From: Agarophyton chilense
Taxonomy: Eukaryota; Rhodophyta; Florideophyceae; Gracilariales; Gracilariaceae
DNA: 64,000 bases
Assembly (NCBI GenBank): GCA_030374765.1
Contig: JARGXX010000036.1
Span: 1 to 64,000 of the forward strand
Direction of reading: 5' to 3'
The notes below the pieces were generated by a model. That model had not been told where the DNA came from, searched no databases, and saw nothing but the letters and a program-made list of their open reading frames with translations. Position 1 is the first letter of the stretch. Every line of letters starts with the position of its first letter. Below are positions 20,405 through 31,138 of this stretch, one piece after another. Position numbers and translations under genes: made by a program.

Positions 20405-22691
20405 TCACGGTGCTGATTCAGGCGGTCTCGGTCCATGCATATCATGCATACCGTTTGATCCCCGTGGGTCTATGCTTGGAAGAGAGCCTCTGATACCTTT
20501 GCTCTGTTGGAGGGGATCAAACTGCTTACCGCCCAGGATCAAGTCGTGAGATATTAACGATCCTGTAGTGTTCTTTCCCAAAATCAACTCGTCTCTAGAC
20601 GTATCGGTATGTAATCCGTTTTTAGGGATACGTGGCATGAGATCACCAACAGATGGGCCATTGGGAGCAGATGTGGCCAAGCGACTAGGCGACTTTCCCT
20701 TTGGAAATGCGGGAATTTCACTTCGGCGAGCTGCCGACGGTGGTTGGGGCTCAAGAGGCCGGCTAAGCGGTGAAGGGCCTTGCCTATGATATCCATCACT
20801 GCACTGCAGGTTGCTCAAGGCAGTGGTAAGGTTAAATGGGTCTCGCGAACGTATTGAGCGTTCCGGAGGTTCATGACACCCATTGCGAAAAGGCGGAAAC
20901 CTTCCAGGAAGGGGGCCCGTATCATCCTCGCCAATCAAGGAAGCATGAATCAAATTGTTATCCCTTCTATCCTTCGGCATCCATCCAGTGGTAAATGAAG
21001 GTGCAATAGCCGGAGGGATTGGCAAGATACCCGGTATGAATATCTATGGAAGTGGACCTACTGGAGCGTTTTTGATGGCATCACGCAACCCCTCAGAGAG
21101 ACCACTCACTTGGGCTGGAGCTAAACTTGGGGCAATCCCACATGGATGAGTTCGAGAAATGGGACAGGAAGATAAATCGGGGTCATTTAGAGCGCTACAG
21201 GCCCAGCATCGCCACCACCCAGCGCTTGACAATGCTTTGGTTTGTTCGTTACACACCTCAATACCTCTAGTTAGGCTTGCGTGCTGGTCTGGTGTTAAGT
21301 ACGCCTCCCAAGGGATTGTCTCACGGGACACCAAACATCAACGCTTCTCCTTTGGACCTCTGCTCATCGCTTACCCAGCTTCTCTATCGGAGGAATCAGG
21401 CCATGAATCTCGCATAGTAGTCGCTGCCAATGTGTCTCGGTTCGAAAATGATGAAGCTCATGATAGGCTGCCCGACGTTTGGATGTTTGCATTTTTGAGA
21501 TAGAGTCGAGTGCTTCCAGAAGGGAACGATGTAAATGACGTGGAGGAGCTGATGACGCAGAATCTTGGCTGACACACGTTGACATCTTTGTAGCCACGGA
21601 AAAGAGAATTCTGACTCAGAAATGCGTTTTACGTTATGGATCTAGCTTCGCAGTTGAGCACGAGTAATTGATGCTGAGCCGCGATGAAGCGTTGTTGCGA
21701 TCATTGAATGTACATGAGCCGCTTGGTTTTCGGGATCATGACTGGACACGTCAGCAGAGGGTGTTAAACTTGGAAGACCCATGGATGTGGGCGCTTCAGC
21801 CGAGTCGTGTGATAATTTGTCGGGTATCGGGCATGGCTGTAGAGGGTAGGCTTCGTCTAAAGCGATTGTGCTTGTAGAAGCCGAATGCAGCGTTTCAGTC
21901 GGGTTTACAAGTGATGAAGTGATGTTTGAACGCTGTGGGTGCTGCTGTTGCGTTTCGATAAACAAGGCTTCTTCTGGGTGTACGAGAGACGGGGATTGGG
22001 TTGAAAGTAGTGAATATGTGTCGGAGTTGCCACTTGGTTGACCTGAGGCTGTCGTGCCCAAGTCGTTTTGAAGAGGCAAAAGCTGGTTGGCGTCTGTTGC
22101 AGTAGTGTTTGTAGTATTTGGCAGAATGGGCAATGCGCCAGAGGATGTAGAAGGTGAGTGTCCGGAACCATTCCAAGTCCCAGCTACAAATAATGAGGGA
22201 ACAGAAGGAGAGGTTGATAGCAATGGGGTTGAAAGGAGTTGAGATTAATGGGTGCTCGGCTGCGATTGAGTCGGAGGTTGCAGTTGCAGCTCATATGAGA
22301 CACAGAAAGATTTTTGCAGGCGCATTGACTACCAGTCTTGAGTTATGTTGGCAAGGCGGGCTAATTTGTCATAGGAACGTCGCAGAGCGGGAAGAGATGA
22401 AATTGAATGAAGCAGAGAATCAAGATAGGCTGTGGTAGCAACATTTGGATGGGTTGCGAGCGCCTGAAAGTGACCAAGATTGTTGACAGTTCGCAGTCGC
22501 TGCGTCCATGTGTCGAGGACGATAGTTCGCAGAGAGCCGAGGGCGTGCGCAGTGTTACCGGGCATCGGTCCTCTTTTGAAACGACTGCGCGCGCGCGCGC
22601 GACTTCTTGGGCGTGCATGGCACAAACGCGCTACGTGCCCACTGCAAGCGTGCAACGCGTGGCGCTGGCCCCGTTCGGGGCGTCTTTGCAT
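20405..22691 (-). pseudogene. Unrecognised Ser/Thr/Pro-rich gene, apparently decayed, with a partial RanBP2-like zinc finger
   Basis: Two pieces share one minus-strand frame (22691-22329, with a helical DTWTQRLRTVNNLGHFQALA segment, and 22223-21642, Ser/Thr/Gln-rich), separated by TAG and TAA. A second frame carries 21334-21044 and 21025-20405, separated by one TAG at 21044-21046. The first of these has WWRCWACSALNDPDLSSC, matching the first half of a RanBP2-type finger (W-X-C-X2-C-X3-N-X6-C), but the last cysteine is not at the usual spacing. A GTAAGC near 21368 could be a 5' splice site, so introns rather than frameshifts may explain some breaks. I cannot name the product. Confidence 0.4.
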
Positions 22692-23146
22692 CCGGCGGCG
22701 CTTTACAGCGTGCAGTCAGCGCTTGACTGCCTGTCGGCTGCTCGAGCGGAAGGACACGCAAAGCGATCCGAAGCTGCTGGTAGATCGCTTTGCATGCGCG
22801 TAGCGTCCATTTGCCTACTGTGAAGCTTTGTGCACACACACTCGTGCTGCTACAGTCCCCGAAAATTGAAACGCAACGTCCACTAAATTGCATCGTACCA
22901 TGCAAAACTTCCTCCAATCACAAAACGAATCTCCTGACATAAAAGCTGGTCATGCGCCTGTTTTTGGCAACATGCGCTTCATCAATAAAGGCCCAAAAAA
23001 GCCTGCGAAAATTCAACGCGCACAAACATTTGTTTCATACAATTCCGCCAAACACGTTGCTCAATTATACCCAAACTACGTATAAGTAATCTACGTTAGT
23101 AGTTCTTTGGCCTCATTATCACAAATGACAGATACGTACCTTGACC
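22692..23146. other. Gap upstream of the Tc1-like element
   Basis: Nothing recognisable is coded. A short alternating GC run (about 22585-22600) lies at the edge. The 5' terminal inverted repeat of the Tc1-like element should be here, but I could not define it. Confidence 0.3.
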
Positions 23147-24798
23147 ATGTCGCAATTTAGATATCTTTCCGAGTATGAAAAGAGATATATTGTGGCCCTT
23201 CGCGGTGAATAAATGCCAATCAGAGACATTGAAGCACAGAGAAATAAAGCTCTCTCTACCGTATCGCGATTCTTAAAACGTCATAACAGAACTAACATCG
23301 TTACAACGCCAAACCATGCAGTGTAAACATCAAAAAAATTAAAATGCTACTCATTTGACTGGCATCTACAGGAAAACACAGCACGTATTATCTCAAGACC
23401 CGCCTTATTTTATGAGCAGGAGTTCAACGCATTCAACAGATACTGCTCTCCATACCTCATCCTCGTTACAGAAAATTTTTGAAGACCCTAAAACTGAATG
23501 AAGTATACAGAAAGAACCGCCTTGAATGGCCACGTCGTTAGGTCACTAAAAACGACCACTGATATATATATATATATGAGTTGTGTTCTCAGATGAAGAG
23601 AAGTTTGTTTTAGATAGTTCAGATGAGGTGGTGGCGTACTGCTGGCACGATCTAACGCAATAACAGCGTCGCTTTTCGCCATGTTAAAATGGTGGAGATT
23701 TGGTCATGGTTTGGAGAGCATTATCATTGTATGAAGTTTTCTAGCTTATGTTTACGAGTGGTAACCAGAATTCAGAAAAGTATCACCACAGTTTGCAGCA
23801 CGTGTCGTACAATCACCTCTGGGGTATGCTACTGTCTTTTCTCGGGAGCGTAGTGACGCTCAATCGTAGGGAGCGTGTTGAAGCTCAACCTTAGAAGGTA
23901 GACGTATTAAACTTTGATGGTAATAGGGCACCGTGAAAACTCGCAGGGGCAAACGGCGGGGTGACTAGCCTATACCGTGTAGGTAAACGATGGTAGGCAT
24001 CGACGCACGGGAAAGCCTGTGTGGTAGTTGAGAAACAATAAACCAAAAGGTATAGTTGTGACCCAAGTGATGCCCATCGTTATCTGATAAGGATGGGGGA
24101 GGTGCAGTTCTCTATATGAAGTGGACTGCACTCTCCAGATCACCCGGGAGGTGCCAGCAAGGCACGGTCTCTGACCTAGTGTCAGAGACCTGGCCAGCAC
24201 TGGCTACAGTGCCAGGTGGCCACTCCACTACTGTACTGAAATAAATATAATTACAATTACAATCACTAACAATTACTAACCAGAAGGTACATGTCAACAC
24301 TACACGTGACTGACAACACCTAGATGGTAGCTCGCTCGGAGCCACGCGGTCGATGATTCCTCGCACCCATCACCTACAAGGTCAGCGTAGTGTATCGGAC
24401 ACCTCAAAGGTCAGCCCTTCGGCCACTATACGACAGCACGGCTTACTGCCTTTTGTTGATGAAATATTTGGAGAATCATCAACTTTTATATTTTAGCAGG
24501 ACAATGCTTTTATTCATAGGTCAAAATATACTCGTAATTTGCTGTTGGAACACAATGCTTGGATGCCACCATAGCCAGGAAATTCCCTAGATCTGAATAA
24601 AATGAAAACGTTTGGGGAGATATGGATAGGAAAGTGTGTTCTGGTTATAAGCAGTTCGACAATGTCAAAGAATTGAAGAAGGCAATTAAAGAGGTTTTGG
24701 AAGTAATTGCGACTTTCTACTTGCTGAAACTGTACCACAGTATGAAAAGCCGTCTTTTCGCTGTTGCAGATGCCAAAGGAGATGCTACTAAGTATTAA
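23147..24798 (+). pseudogene. Tc1/mariner-like transposase remnant, split by a solo LTR
   Basis: The ATG at 23147 begins RYLSEYEKRYIVALRGE, then a TAA, then MPIRDIEAQRNKALSTVSRFLKRH: the paired helix-turn-helix of Tc1-like transposases. Further on are FSDEEKFVLDSSDE (23586 on), the first catalytic aspartate region, GNQNSEKYHHSLQH, and, beyond the LTR, GLLPFVDEIFGESSTF, QDNAFIH (second aspartate, near 24500) and SLDLN (third acidic position). SLQH and GLLPF join exactly when the LTR and one target copy are ignored. Stops and frameshifts are frequent, so it is old. Such enzymes insert at TA dinucleotides; the terminal repeats were not identified. Confidence 0.82.
23803..24435 (-). mobile_element. 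Solo LTR (633 bp) with target duplication GCACG
   Basis: Plus-strand ends are TGTCGTA...TACGACA, a perfect 7-bp inversion. GCACG flanks it on both sides (23798-23802 and 24436-24440). It interrupts the Tc1-like reading frame, which is continuous without it. The AT-rich AATAAATATAATTACAATTAC region lies toward the right end, as in the minus-oriented LTR at 10680-11520, so I assign minus orientation. It is the product of recombination between two LTRs of a complete element. Confidence 0.9.
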
Positions 24799-25736
24799 TA
24801 AAGTATTGAACTAAGCTCTTCATTTATTTTTGCCCGTTGTTATTGTGCGGTGTTAAATTATTTGTTTATACGGTTCTTTGCTTCCTGTAATATTGACATG
24901 GTGCAGTGGGGAACCCAATGAGGTGTTGAACACTACGAGTAAAAGCCTTCTCCTCACGTATTTTGGATTTGGTTCAAGTTGTTTGGCCTATTGCTAAAGC
25001 AATTGACAGTTTATGTTGCGTTTTATTTTGCGGGAACTGTATTAGATCCGCCTTAGAGCTTGCGACGCTGCTACTGGTGACGCCTCGTAAGTCCCTAAAG
25101 AACTCTCCCTTCCTCTTCACCATGGCCATTATGCTCCCTGGTTCATCTGCCACCATCGCAGGCCATATACCAAAGCTAGTCTTTCTCTCTCGTAGCCTGC
25201 TTCCTTACTTTCCGTCACTCCGCCGAATACGTGGCTTCTACCCGCACAAGTTCTGCACGGGGCGCGCGCTATACCTAGCATTTACTGCTCGTACTTGTGA
25301 ATGCCACATCTCTTTCCCGCTATCATCACCATAATTCTTCTTTTCGTTTCCTCAACAGCACCGCCGTTCAGTGCATCGTGTATACTGCATGTCACACTTC
25401 CAACCTCCTCGATGCCAATTTATCGTTGGCTTTGCCTCTCTTCGTGCGCCCCGTTCTGTCCTGTATGCACACACCAATGCCATATCGAAGGGATTTAGCT
25501 TGTACATGCGTCGCATCTCCTTTGCTACTTGTGCCAAAACTACAGCGAATCTATCCAACCGCCCACTGCGTTTTCTGACGTGAGCTCAACTTCTTCTCGA
25601 ACCCCGAAGAGTGCCATGCTATTGTGATATCAAAAGTCAGGAGCAACCCTTTCCGTACGACCTGCTCTCTTGATGGCTTTCTGTCATATCATGCTGCTGT
25701 TTCTTTCGTCATCACGTACACGCTTGCTTACCAACT
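24799..25736. other. Intergenic region
   Basis: Short overlapping ORFs occur here (24963-25334, 25297-25583), but no domain, repeat or RNA gene is recognisable. Confidence 0.3.
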
Positions 25737-25778
25737 GTGTGCCCACCATGCTTACTTCGCATTGTCCAATCTCCCGAC

Positions 25779-26551
25779 ATGCCTTTCGCGTTGACCAAGG
25801 CAACTGCAAGCACACCAGTCCACTTCATCGCCAAAAATCGACGCTGCAAACACCATATCCATCGTAGAATTTTCCCCGCGGCTCGTGCTAGCCCAAATCC
25901 ACCGAATGCGATTGTCAATGACCCGATTCAGCCTCAGGCTGAAAAGGCGTTTCTGGAGGACATGCGTGAGCAGTTGAGGAGGATGGGAGCGGGGTTAAAG
26001 GAGCACATGGATGAAATAATTTCGAAGGTGGTGAGCAAGTTAGAAGTCTCTGTGCCTAGTGTGTCAGATTTTGGTGTCCCGGTAGAGGTGATTGCTGGAG
26101 TTCGGAATCATATGAAGTTGACTGCTTTTGATACGGAAGAAGACATTGATAGGATGGTGTGCGGCGTAGCGTGTGAGGTGGGAAAGGTGTGAAGGGAGAA
26201 CGAGGAACTGAATAGGATGGTAGAGGTGTTGGAGAAGCAAATGGGAGAGTTGCACAAGGCGTGTCATATTCTGGTTGTGATGGAGGAAATGTTGAAAGGA
26301 GGCCGGGGAGGGAAGGGCTGGCCGGTGACACCGGGAAGAAGAGGTGGTTGTGAAGAAAGGGAAGTAGGAAAGAAGGAGGAGAATCGGGGAGATGGGGAGA
26401 GCCGGCTGAATTAGAAGGGCAAAGGGATAGGGCAGGGGAAGAATGATGGAGATGTGGTTGTGCAAGCCCAGGTGGCGGGGGGAGCGCCGCCGGTGGGGTT
26501 CCAAAGTGCGGCACACGCGGCGCGGAATGCGGAAAAAATAATGGAGGAGTA
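25779..26551 (+). pseudogene. Unrecognised coiled-coil protein remnant
   Basis: One frame from the ATG at 25779 carries FLEDMREQLRRMGAGLKEHM, a coiled-coil segment around ELNRMVEVLEKQMGELHKA, a Gly/Arg/Lys-rich stretch and AGGAPPVGFQSAAHAARNAE. It is broken by TGA at 26190, TAG at 26412 and TAG at 26549, with no frameshift. Long opposite-strand ORFs over the same bases are proline-rich shadows. The layout resembles a retroelement Gag or ORF1 protein, but no zinc knuckle is visible, so the class is open. Confidence 0.35.
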
Positions 26552-27250
26552 GGGGCAGAAACGGATGGGATGGATGGGAAGCCGGTTTGGGGGGTGTGGG
26601 CGCCATCTTGGGAGTGTGACGCGGTGGGCCAACTTGACAGTAAAACTCAATGTAAATGGGAGTCCCTCGTAGCCAAAAAAAGGCCCGTACAGATAAGTGT
26701 AGTTCGGTTTCGCAAAGAGATAAGTAGAACGGCAAGACAGGGACAATACTCAACCCGTCAGATAAAAATAGATAAAATGACAAGGGGAGAACGAAGCTCA
26801 ACCTAGCGATAATTCTCCAAAATCTTCTTAGGACGATACGCAACGAAAGACTTATGTCAATGGTCACTAGGAGTCAGACTCCCGACTTCCGATAAGACAC
26901 TCCGGATGTGAGACGATTTCTGCAGCCTACGTACTTCTGCGCCAACCAGAAGCACGCGTATACAATCCCTACAAGGCTTCCCGAGGAGAGCTAATGACAG
27001 CGAGATATGCCTTCACTCATATACCCAAGCTGGCCTTTTGCAGGAAAGGTTACGCGGCACCACTTGCGGCAGCTTCCCGTCCAGTACTGAATCCCAGGAA
27101 TCCTCCAGGTCTTACCGACCGACACAGGCTTTTCACTCTGTGGGGGACCCCTTGCCAGACGCAGTACCGTTGGTACACACAAGCCGTCTCCCGTCCACGC
27201 CAAAGGCGCTTCAACCGGTACAGTGGGCTGATAGAGGGTGCACCTTCCAG

Positions 27251-27369
27251 CGGCAAACGCCTCACTGGTCCTCTATACGGCGGCAAACGCCTCACCGATT
27301 TTAGATAATTATAGGGTTGCTCCTCCAGCGGCAAGCGCCTCACTGGACCCTAGGCGGCAAACGCCTCAC
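27251..27369. repeat. Four copies of CGGCAARCGCCTCAC
   Basis: Copies at 27251-27265, 27281-27295, 27329-27343 (AAG variant) and 27355-27369. Each holds a small GGC-AARC-GCC palindrome. The first and third are also enclosed by CCAG...CTGG (third: TCCAG...CTGGA), making larger stems. The spacing is irregular (30, 48 and 26 bp). Confidence 0.75.
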
Positions 27370-27668
27370 CTTTTGTTATAGTTGAAGGGCTCGAAGCCAA
27401 AGGAAATAGTTGAATTGGGTGTTTGTTGGCTTGAGGTCGTCCGAGATGGTGTTCGGAGACTTCAGAGGCCCTTTTATAGAGATCTAGAACCCACAGAATG
27501 GGCTGCAACGCATTGATACTCACTTATTACTACGGTGTGCTTCTAGGTTACTCTATTGGCTTCTAGAAGCCAGTACAGCAGCACACTAACCAATTAAAAT
27601 GTAACAACTACGCCTGACATCACCAGAATACCACTGCAACGTCGGCGTCAACAAAGATGTAGGAACTC

Positions 27669-27713
27669 CCGGCGCTGCTGGCACATCCTACACGTGTGTT
27701 ACAGCAGTGCCGG
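27669..27713. repeat. 12-bp imperfect hairpin with overlapping inverted repeat
   Basis: CCGGCGCTGCTG (27669-27680) pairs with CAGCAGTGCCGG (27702-27713) with one G-T wobble. TGTAGGA just upstream (about 27658) is also inverted as TCCTACA inside the loop, giving two alternative stems. Confidence 0.6.
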
Positions 27714-28619
27714 AACATTCCACACGTTCCGCGACCCACAGGGGGCATAGGATGTTTGAGAATGGGGACAGTTGTGCGACGAAATTCTTTAGGATGACGT
27801 TCAAGGAGACTGAAACGCAAGTTTCTAATGTCTGATTGAGGAAAAGGGATAGAGAGTAAAGCGTTTTATGTTTTTGATGATGAGAAGAAGTGCCAGAGTT
27901 AATGAACTACCGGGTATCCCAATCTTGCTAGTCACAAACTGCGTTGATTATGTGGGTGGAGTGAAAACTGAACTAACACGAGTGTAGTTTTTGGAGAGGG
28001 TCCTGGAAATTTGTAGTTTGGGAATGGGTGAGCCCTGAATCTGGCACGAATATTTTAGGACCCTCCCCGAAAACTGCAATTGGTGAAGTTTAATATTCCA
28101 AAAGTTTTTAGTTTTTTGAGTGCCAGCCTCTCAAACCCCCTTCGCGCCCCCATTTTTTCGCGCAAAGTAGTCACTATTCCACGCACAGCACCCATTTTCC
28201 CACTTCCGGAGACACTGACCTTTCTCCGAGGAGATTGTCGTCCTCTGCCTAGGGCTGTGTCGACGTGTGGCGCGGGCACAGCCCCTTGCGAGTTGAAAAA
28301 CCGGAACCTGACTTGCGAGCGGCAGAGTTGGAGAGGAATGAAAAATAAAAGTAAAAAAAAAAGGTACGCTTGCCGAAAGACAAGCGTTCATGTTACCGCA
28401 TCCCAGGTTCGAAGAAGCAAAAATGTCATCTTCGTTAGGGGGTTTCTCGCGTTGTGTTCACCGATGATTCGTCAACCGAAATTGCGATATTGAACGTTTC
28501 TTTTTTGCGTACGAAAATGTCGTCATGCAAAAAATACGTGACGAATATAACGCCCTATACCTTTTGTGCCTTCTAGCAAAAACGGCTTTCAGTTTTTTTC
28601 TATCAAAAATTTGCACGGG

Positions 28620-29265
28620 AAGATATCTTGACCGAAGAAAACAAAGATTACTCCATCGTAAATTCAAAGTTTATAGCGGATTTCACGAAGAAGACGCCTC
28701 CGGATGGAGCGGTTTGCTTAGTGGTTGATCATGAGCTCTACTCGGTAGATGTGTTTGGCGTTTTAGCCAATATAGACTCTTTGTAAACCCGCGCTGGGTT
28801 CAACGACCAGATCTCCTTCGGTTTCCCCCGCAATGAAGTCGCATACATCCCGGATATGGCTTGAATCGTTGTGTATCGATATCCAAGCGACTACGAGGCA
28901 TTGAAAAAAGCAGTGGAGAAGTAGGAGATGGATTGCAAGACCTTTTTTCTGAGCAAGAAGCTCATTTCGTGGTCACGGATTGGGAAAGGAAGATTCCATC
29001 GAGACCCGACGCTGACCTGGAACCGTTCAACAGATGGAGAGTAATATTGACCAAGGGACGGGGGGCAGCTAGCAAATTTTTCTCTGCTTTTCAAGAAGAA
29101 GTTCGAAGCTCCTGGAGCTTATGCGGAAAAGGACTGTACTTGTAGTTATTGCGATTATTCGAAGCATGGCGCAAGCCGTTGCCCTTCCAACCCACATCGG
29201 GGGGGATCAATGTGGTCGTTTCCGGAAAACGGGCCACTCGAAGACCACTTGTTGGCTATAGATAA
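28620..29265 (+). pseudogene. Retroelement Gag-like remnant with zinc knuckle
   Basis: One frame gives REDILTEENKDYSIVNSKF and later EKDCTCSYCDYSKHGASRCP (about 29110-29185), containing CX2CX4HX4C, the retroviral-type knuckle. Stops and probable frameshifts lie between. It precedes a gypsy-type reverse transcriptase fragment on the same strand (30129-30461) and is probably part of the same dead element (element 3). Confidence 0.5.
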
Positions 29266-30128
29266 GGAAAGACCACACTCGTGTAGTCGTTTTCGAGGTC
29301 GTAGGGTCCGAATCGATCAATGAGTCGAAGCCGAAGAAGGTGGATACAGTCGATCATGATGCAGTGGTACAAGAAGGTACTGCAGAAGATGTTGTTACCG
29401 CTGCGAAGAGGAATGCGAATTGGAAGGACGTTCCTAAGCAGCTTCGCGACACCTTGAGGGACATCGAATCTTTGGTCAATCGCACTCTCATATTCCACCG
29501 TCTCTTCCCGAAAATTAGGGTGAAGAAGAAGACTATGAACTAGAGAATGGCGAAAAGTTCGTCTCACGGTGTACAGGATCACGTTCGGAAGTAGATCGTA
29601 ATGGCAGAATGAGCAGTTGATGCATCTGGATCAACTTTTAGGCAGATGCTGCGCGGCGATTTAGAGGAGGCTAGAAAGCTCTTGAAGTGTCTTTCGGTTT
29701 TAAGTGGTTCAGAACCCACCCTTTGAATATTTTATAAGATGCCCGACTCTGGAAACTTTGCAGGTGCAGCTGGACTTCCGTCGCCAACAGGTGTGTTCTT
29801 CCGTGGGCTTGTAAGAAGTGTTGTTGCTATTATGCAACAAGCCTCCCATCATCCAGAGAGCTCGTACCGATAGTGAAGACTTCACGACTCCGGAGGACTG
29901 AGGACCAGATGACATGCCAGTGGAGCCCTCTTCATTTTCGTCGAGTTCAGGGGACAAATCAGATGGAAAACTTGAGTTGGTTCTTTCCATCGTGAACAAA
30001 AAGCCATACGAATCAGACTTTGAGTCTTTAATGGACGCAGTGGGACTTAGAGTGAGAATGAGAAGAGTAGGCACTCGTCTTTCCTGGGTTAGAAGTTAAA
30101 GTACCTTCCGCAAGAAATTCAAGCTAGC
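29266..30128 (+). other. Decayed interior of gypsy element 3
   Basis: Short open pieces (29340-29543, 29914-30099) lie between the gag-like knuckle and the RT fragment. Their order fits a Gag C-terminus, protease and linker, but no protease active-site motif is recognisable, so the assignment is positional only. Confidence 0.3.
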
Positions 30129-30461
30129 ATGAGCGCCACCCTCAAGGCTACTGATATCATCCCGTGGGATATGAGTGGCCTTCACGCAGCTGAAGTTCCA
30201 GAGGTGCACTCTTTCGAGTTGACGGGTGATACCCCTATATTTTCAAGAGCCCGCAGAATGCCGCCAAAATACAATGCAATTGTGCGTAAAGAGGTGGATG
30301 AGTTGCTACAAGCAGGTTTGATCACCCCTTCTAGTTCGGCCTAGCCCTTCCCCTTTGTCATTGCCACAAAGAACGATGGCAGGCCAAGGTTCTGTGTTGA
30401 CTATCGTGAGCTGAATCGAATGATGGAGGCTGACAGTTGGCCACTACCTGTGAAGGAGCAA
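30129..30461 (+). pseudogene. Ty3/gypsy reverse transcriptase N-terminal fragment (element 3)
   Basis: EVHSFELTGDTPIFSRARRM, then EVDELLQAGLITPSSSA, a TAG, PFPFVIATKNDGRPRFCVDY and REL are the fingers region of a gypsy RT. The sequence stops at about 30461, exactly where the LTR of element 4 begins, so element 4 probably inserted here. The catalytic palm is not found to the right of element 4. Confidence 0.75.
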
Positions 30462-30936
30462 TGATAACGGTTGAGCCCTGTAAGCCGCCGGGCCCTGAGG
30501 TGTCCTACAGTCAACACGTGGACAGGTCGACCTCAGGTGGACTCATGTAGATTATTCATTTATTTTAATTAGTGTAAAAGATAAGCATTACAGTACCAGG
30601 GAGATCCCAGCGCCTCGCCAGTACTATTTACTTGGCTCGAGTGACGCTTCTCCCTTAGAGTACGTTAGGCACCGTTAGGATACTAAATAATCCCCTTTGG
30701 TATATTAGTTCAATTCTTTGGTATATTAGTTCAACCCTTTAGTATATTAGTTCCACCCTTTGGTCTTCAAGCCATCGTTTCCGTAGCTCCAACCTGTAAG
30801 ACTACGCAGTAAACGCCAGCCCATTGCAACAAGTACTCTGGGAGTGCCGCCGTCAAGGATTCGAACCTTAGGACCCGCTCTACCACGTTACCACCGGTCG
30901 AGACCCGTACGCTGACCCAACAGTCATTGCGTTACA
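30462..30936 (+). repeat. 5' LTR of gypsy element 4
   Basis: It starts TGATAACGG and ends GCGTTACA, four bases before the primer-binding site. Three GTATATTAGTTC-type repeats lie near 30709-30750. A stretch at about 30851-30895 resembles the reverse complement of a tRNA T-arm (GGATTCGAACC). The boundaries come from the end of the RT fragment on the left and the primer site on the right. Confidence 0.55.
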
Positions 30937-30939
30937 TTT

Positions 30940-30953
30940 TCGTCTCCCGACTT
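30940..30953 (+). other. Primer-binding site of gypsy element 4
   Basis: TCGTCTCCCGACTT, differing by one or two bases from the sites of elements 1 and 5 (TGGTCTCCCGGCTT and TGGTCTCCCGACTT). Confidence 0.55.
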
Positions 30954-31138
30954 CGAAGCCTTTAAAATAATTGAACGGACCACTGGAACGAAGAATTATC
31001 CTGATTCTAACCTTTGGTTTAATTCCCCAACGCACCAGAAGTACAGAAGCAACCGTCATTATGGATGCAGGAAACACACCCAACTGACCAGACAATAGGA
31101 CTCCTACGGCAGGATGAAGTGCGGCTACAACGCCGGCG

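Larger units (their letters stand above)
26552..28619. other. Non-coding region with hairpin-forming repeats, probably LTR debris
   Basis: No protein is recognisable. GACTCCCGACTTCC near 26875 resembles the primer-binding sites of the gypsy elements here, and the stretch to 27720 has the GC-rich, repeat-filled character of their LTRs. I could not find matching ends or a target duplication. Structured repeats at 27251-27369 and 27669-27713 are listed separately. Confidence 0.3.

Noticed and set aside
22585..22600. Alternating GC run as a Z-DNA control element
   Set aside because: Too short and without context to support a function.
26056..26867. Long proline/serine-rich ORFs on the minus strand (up to 267 codons)
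   Set aside because: They mirror the plus-strand coiled-coil frame and have shadow-like composition with no domain.
30851..30895. A tRNA gene
   Set aside because: T-arm and B-box are present, but no anticodon arm and no acceptor pairing of normal length.
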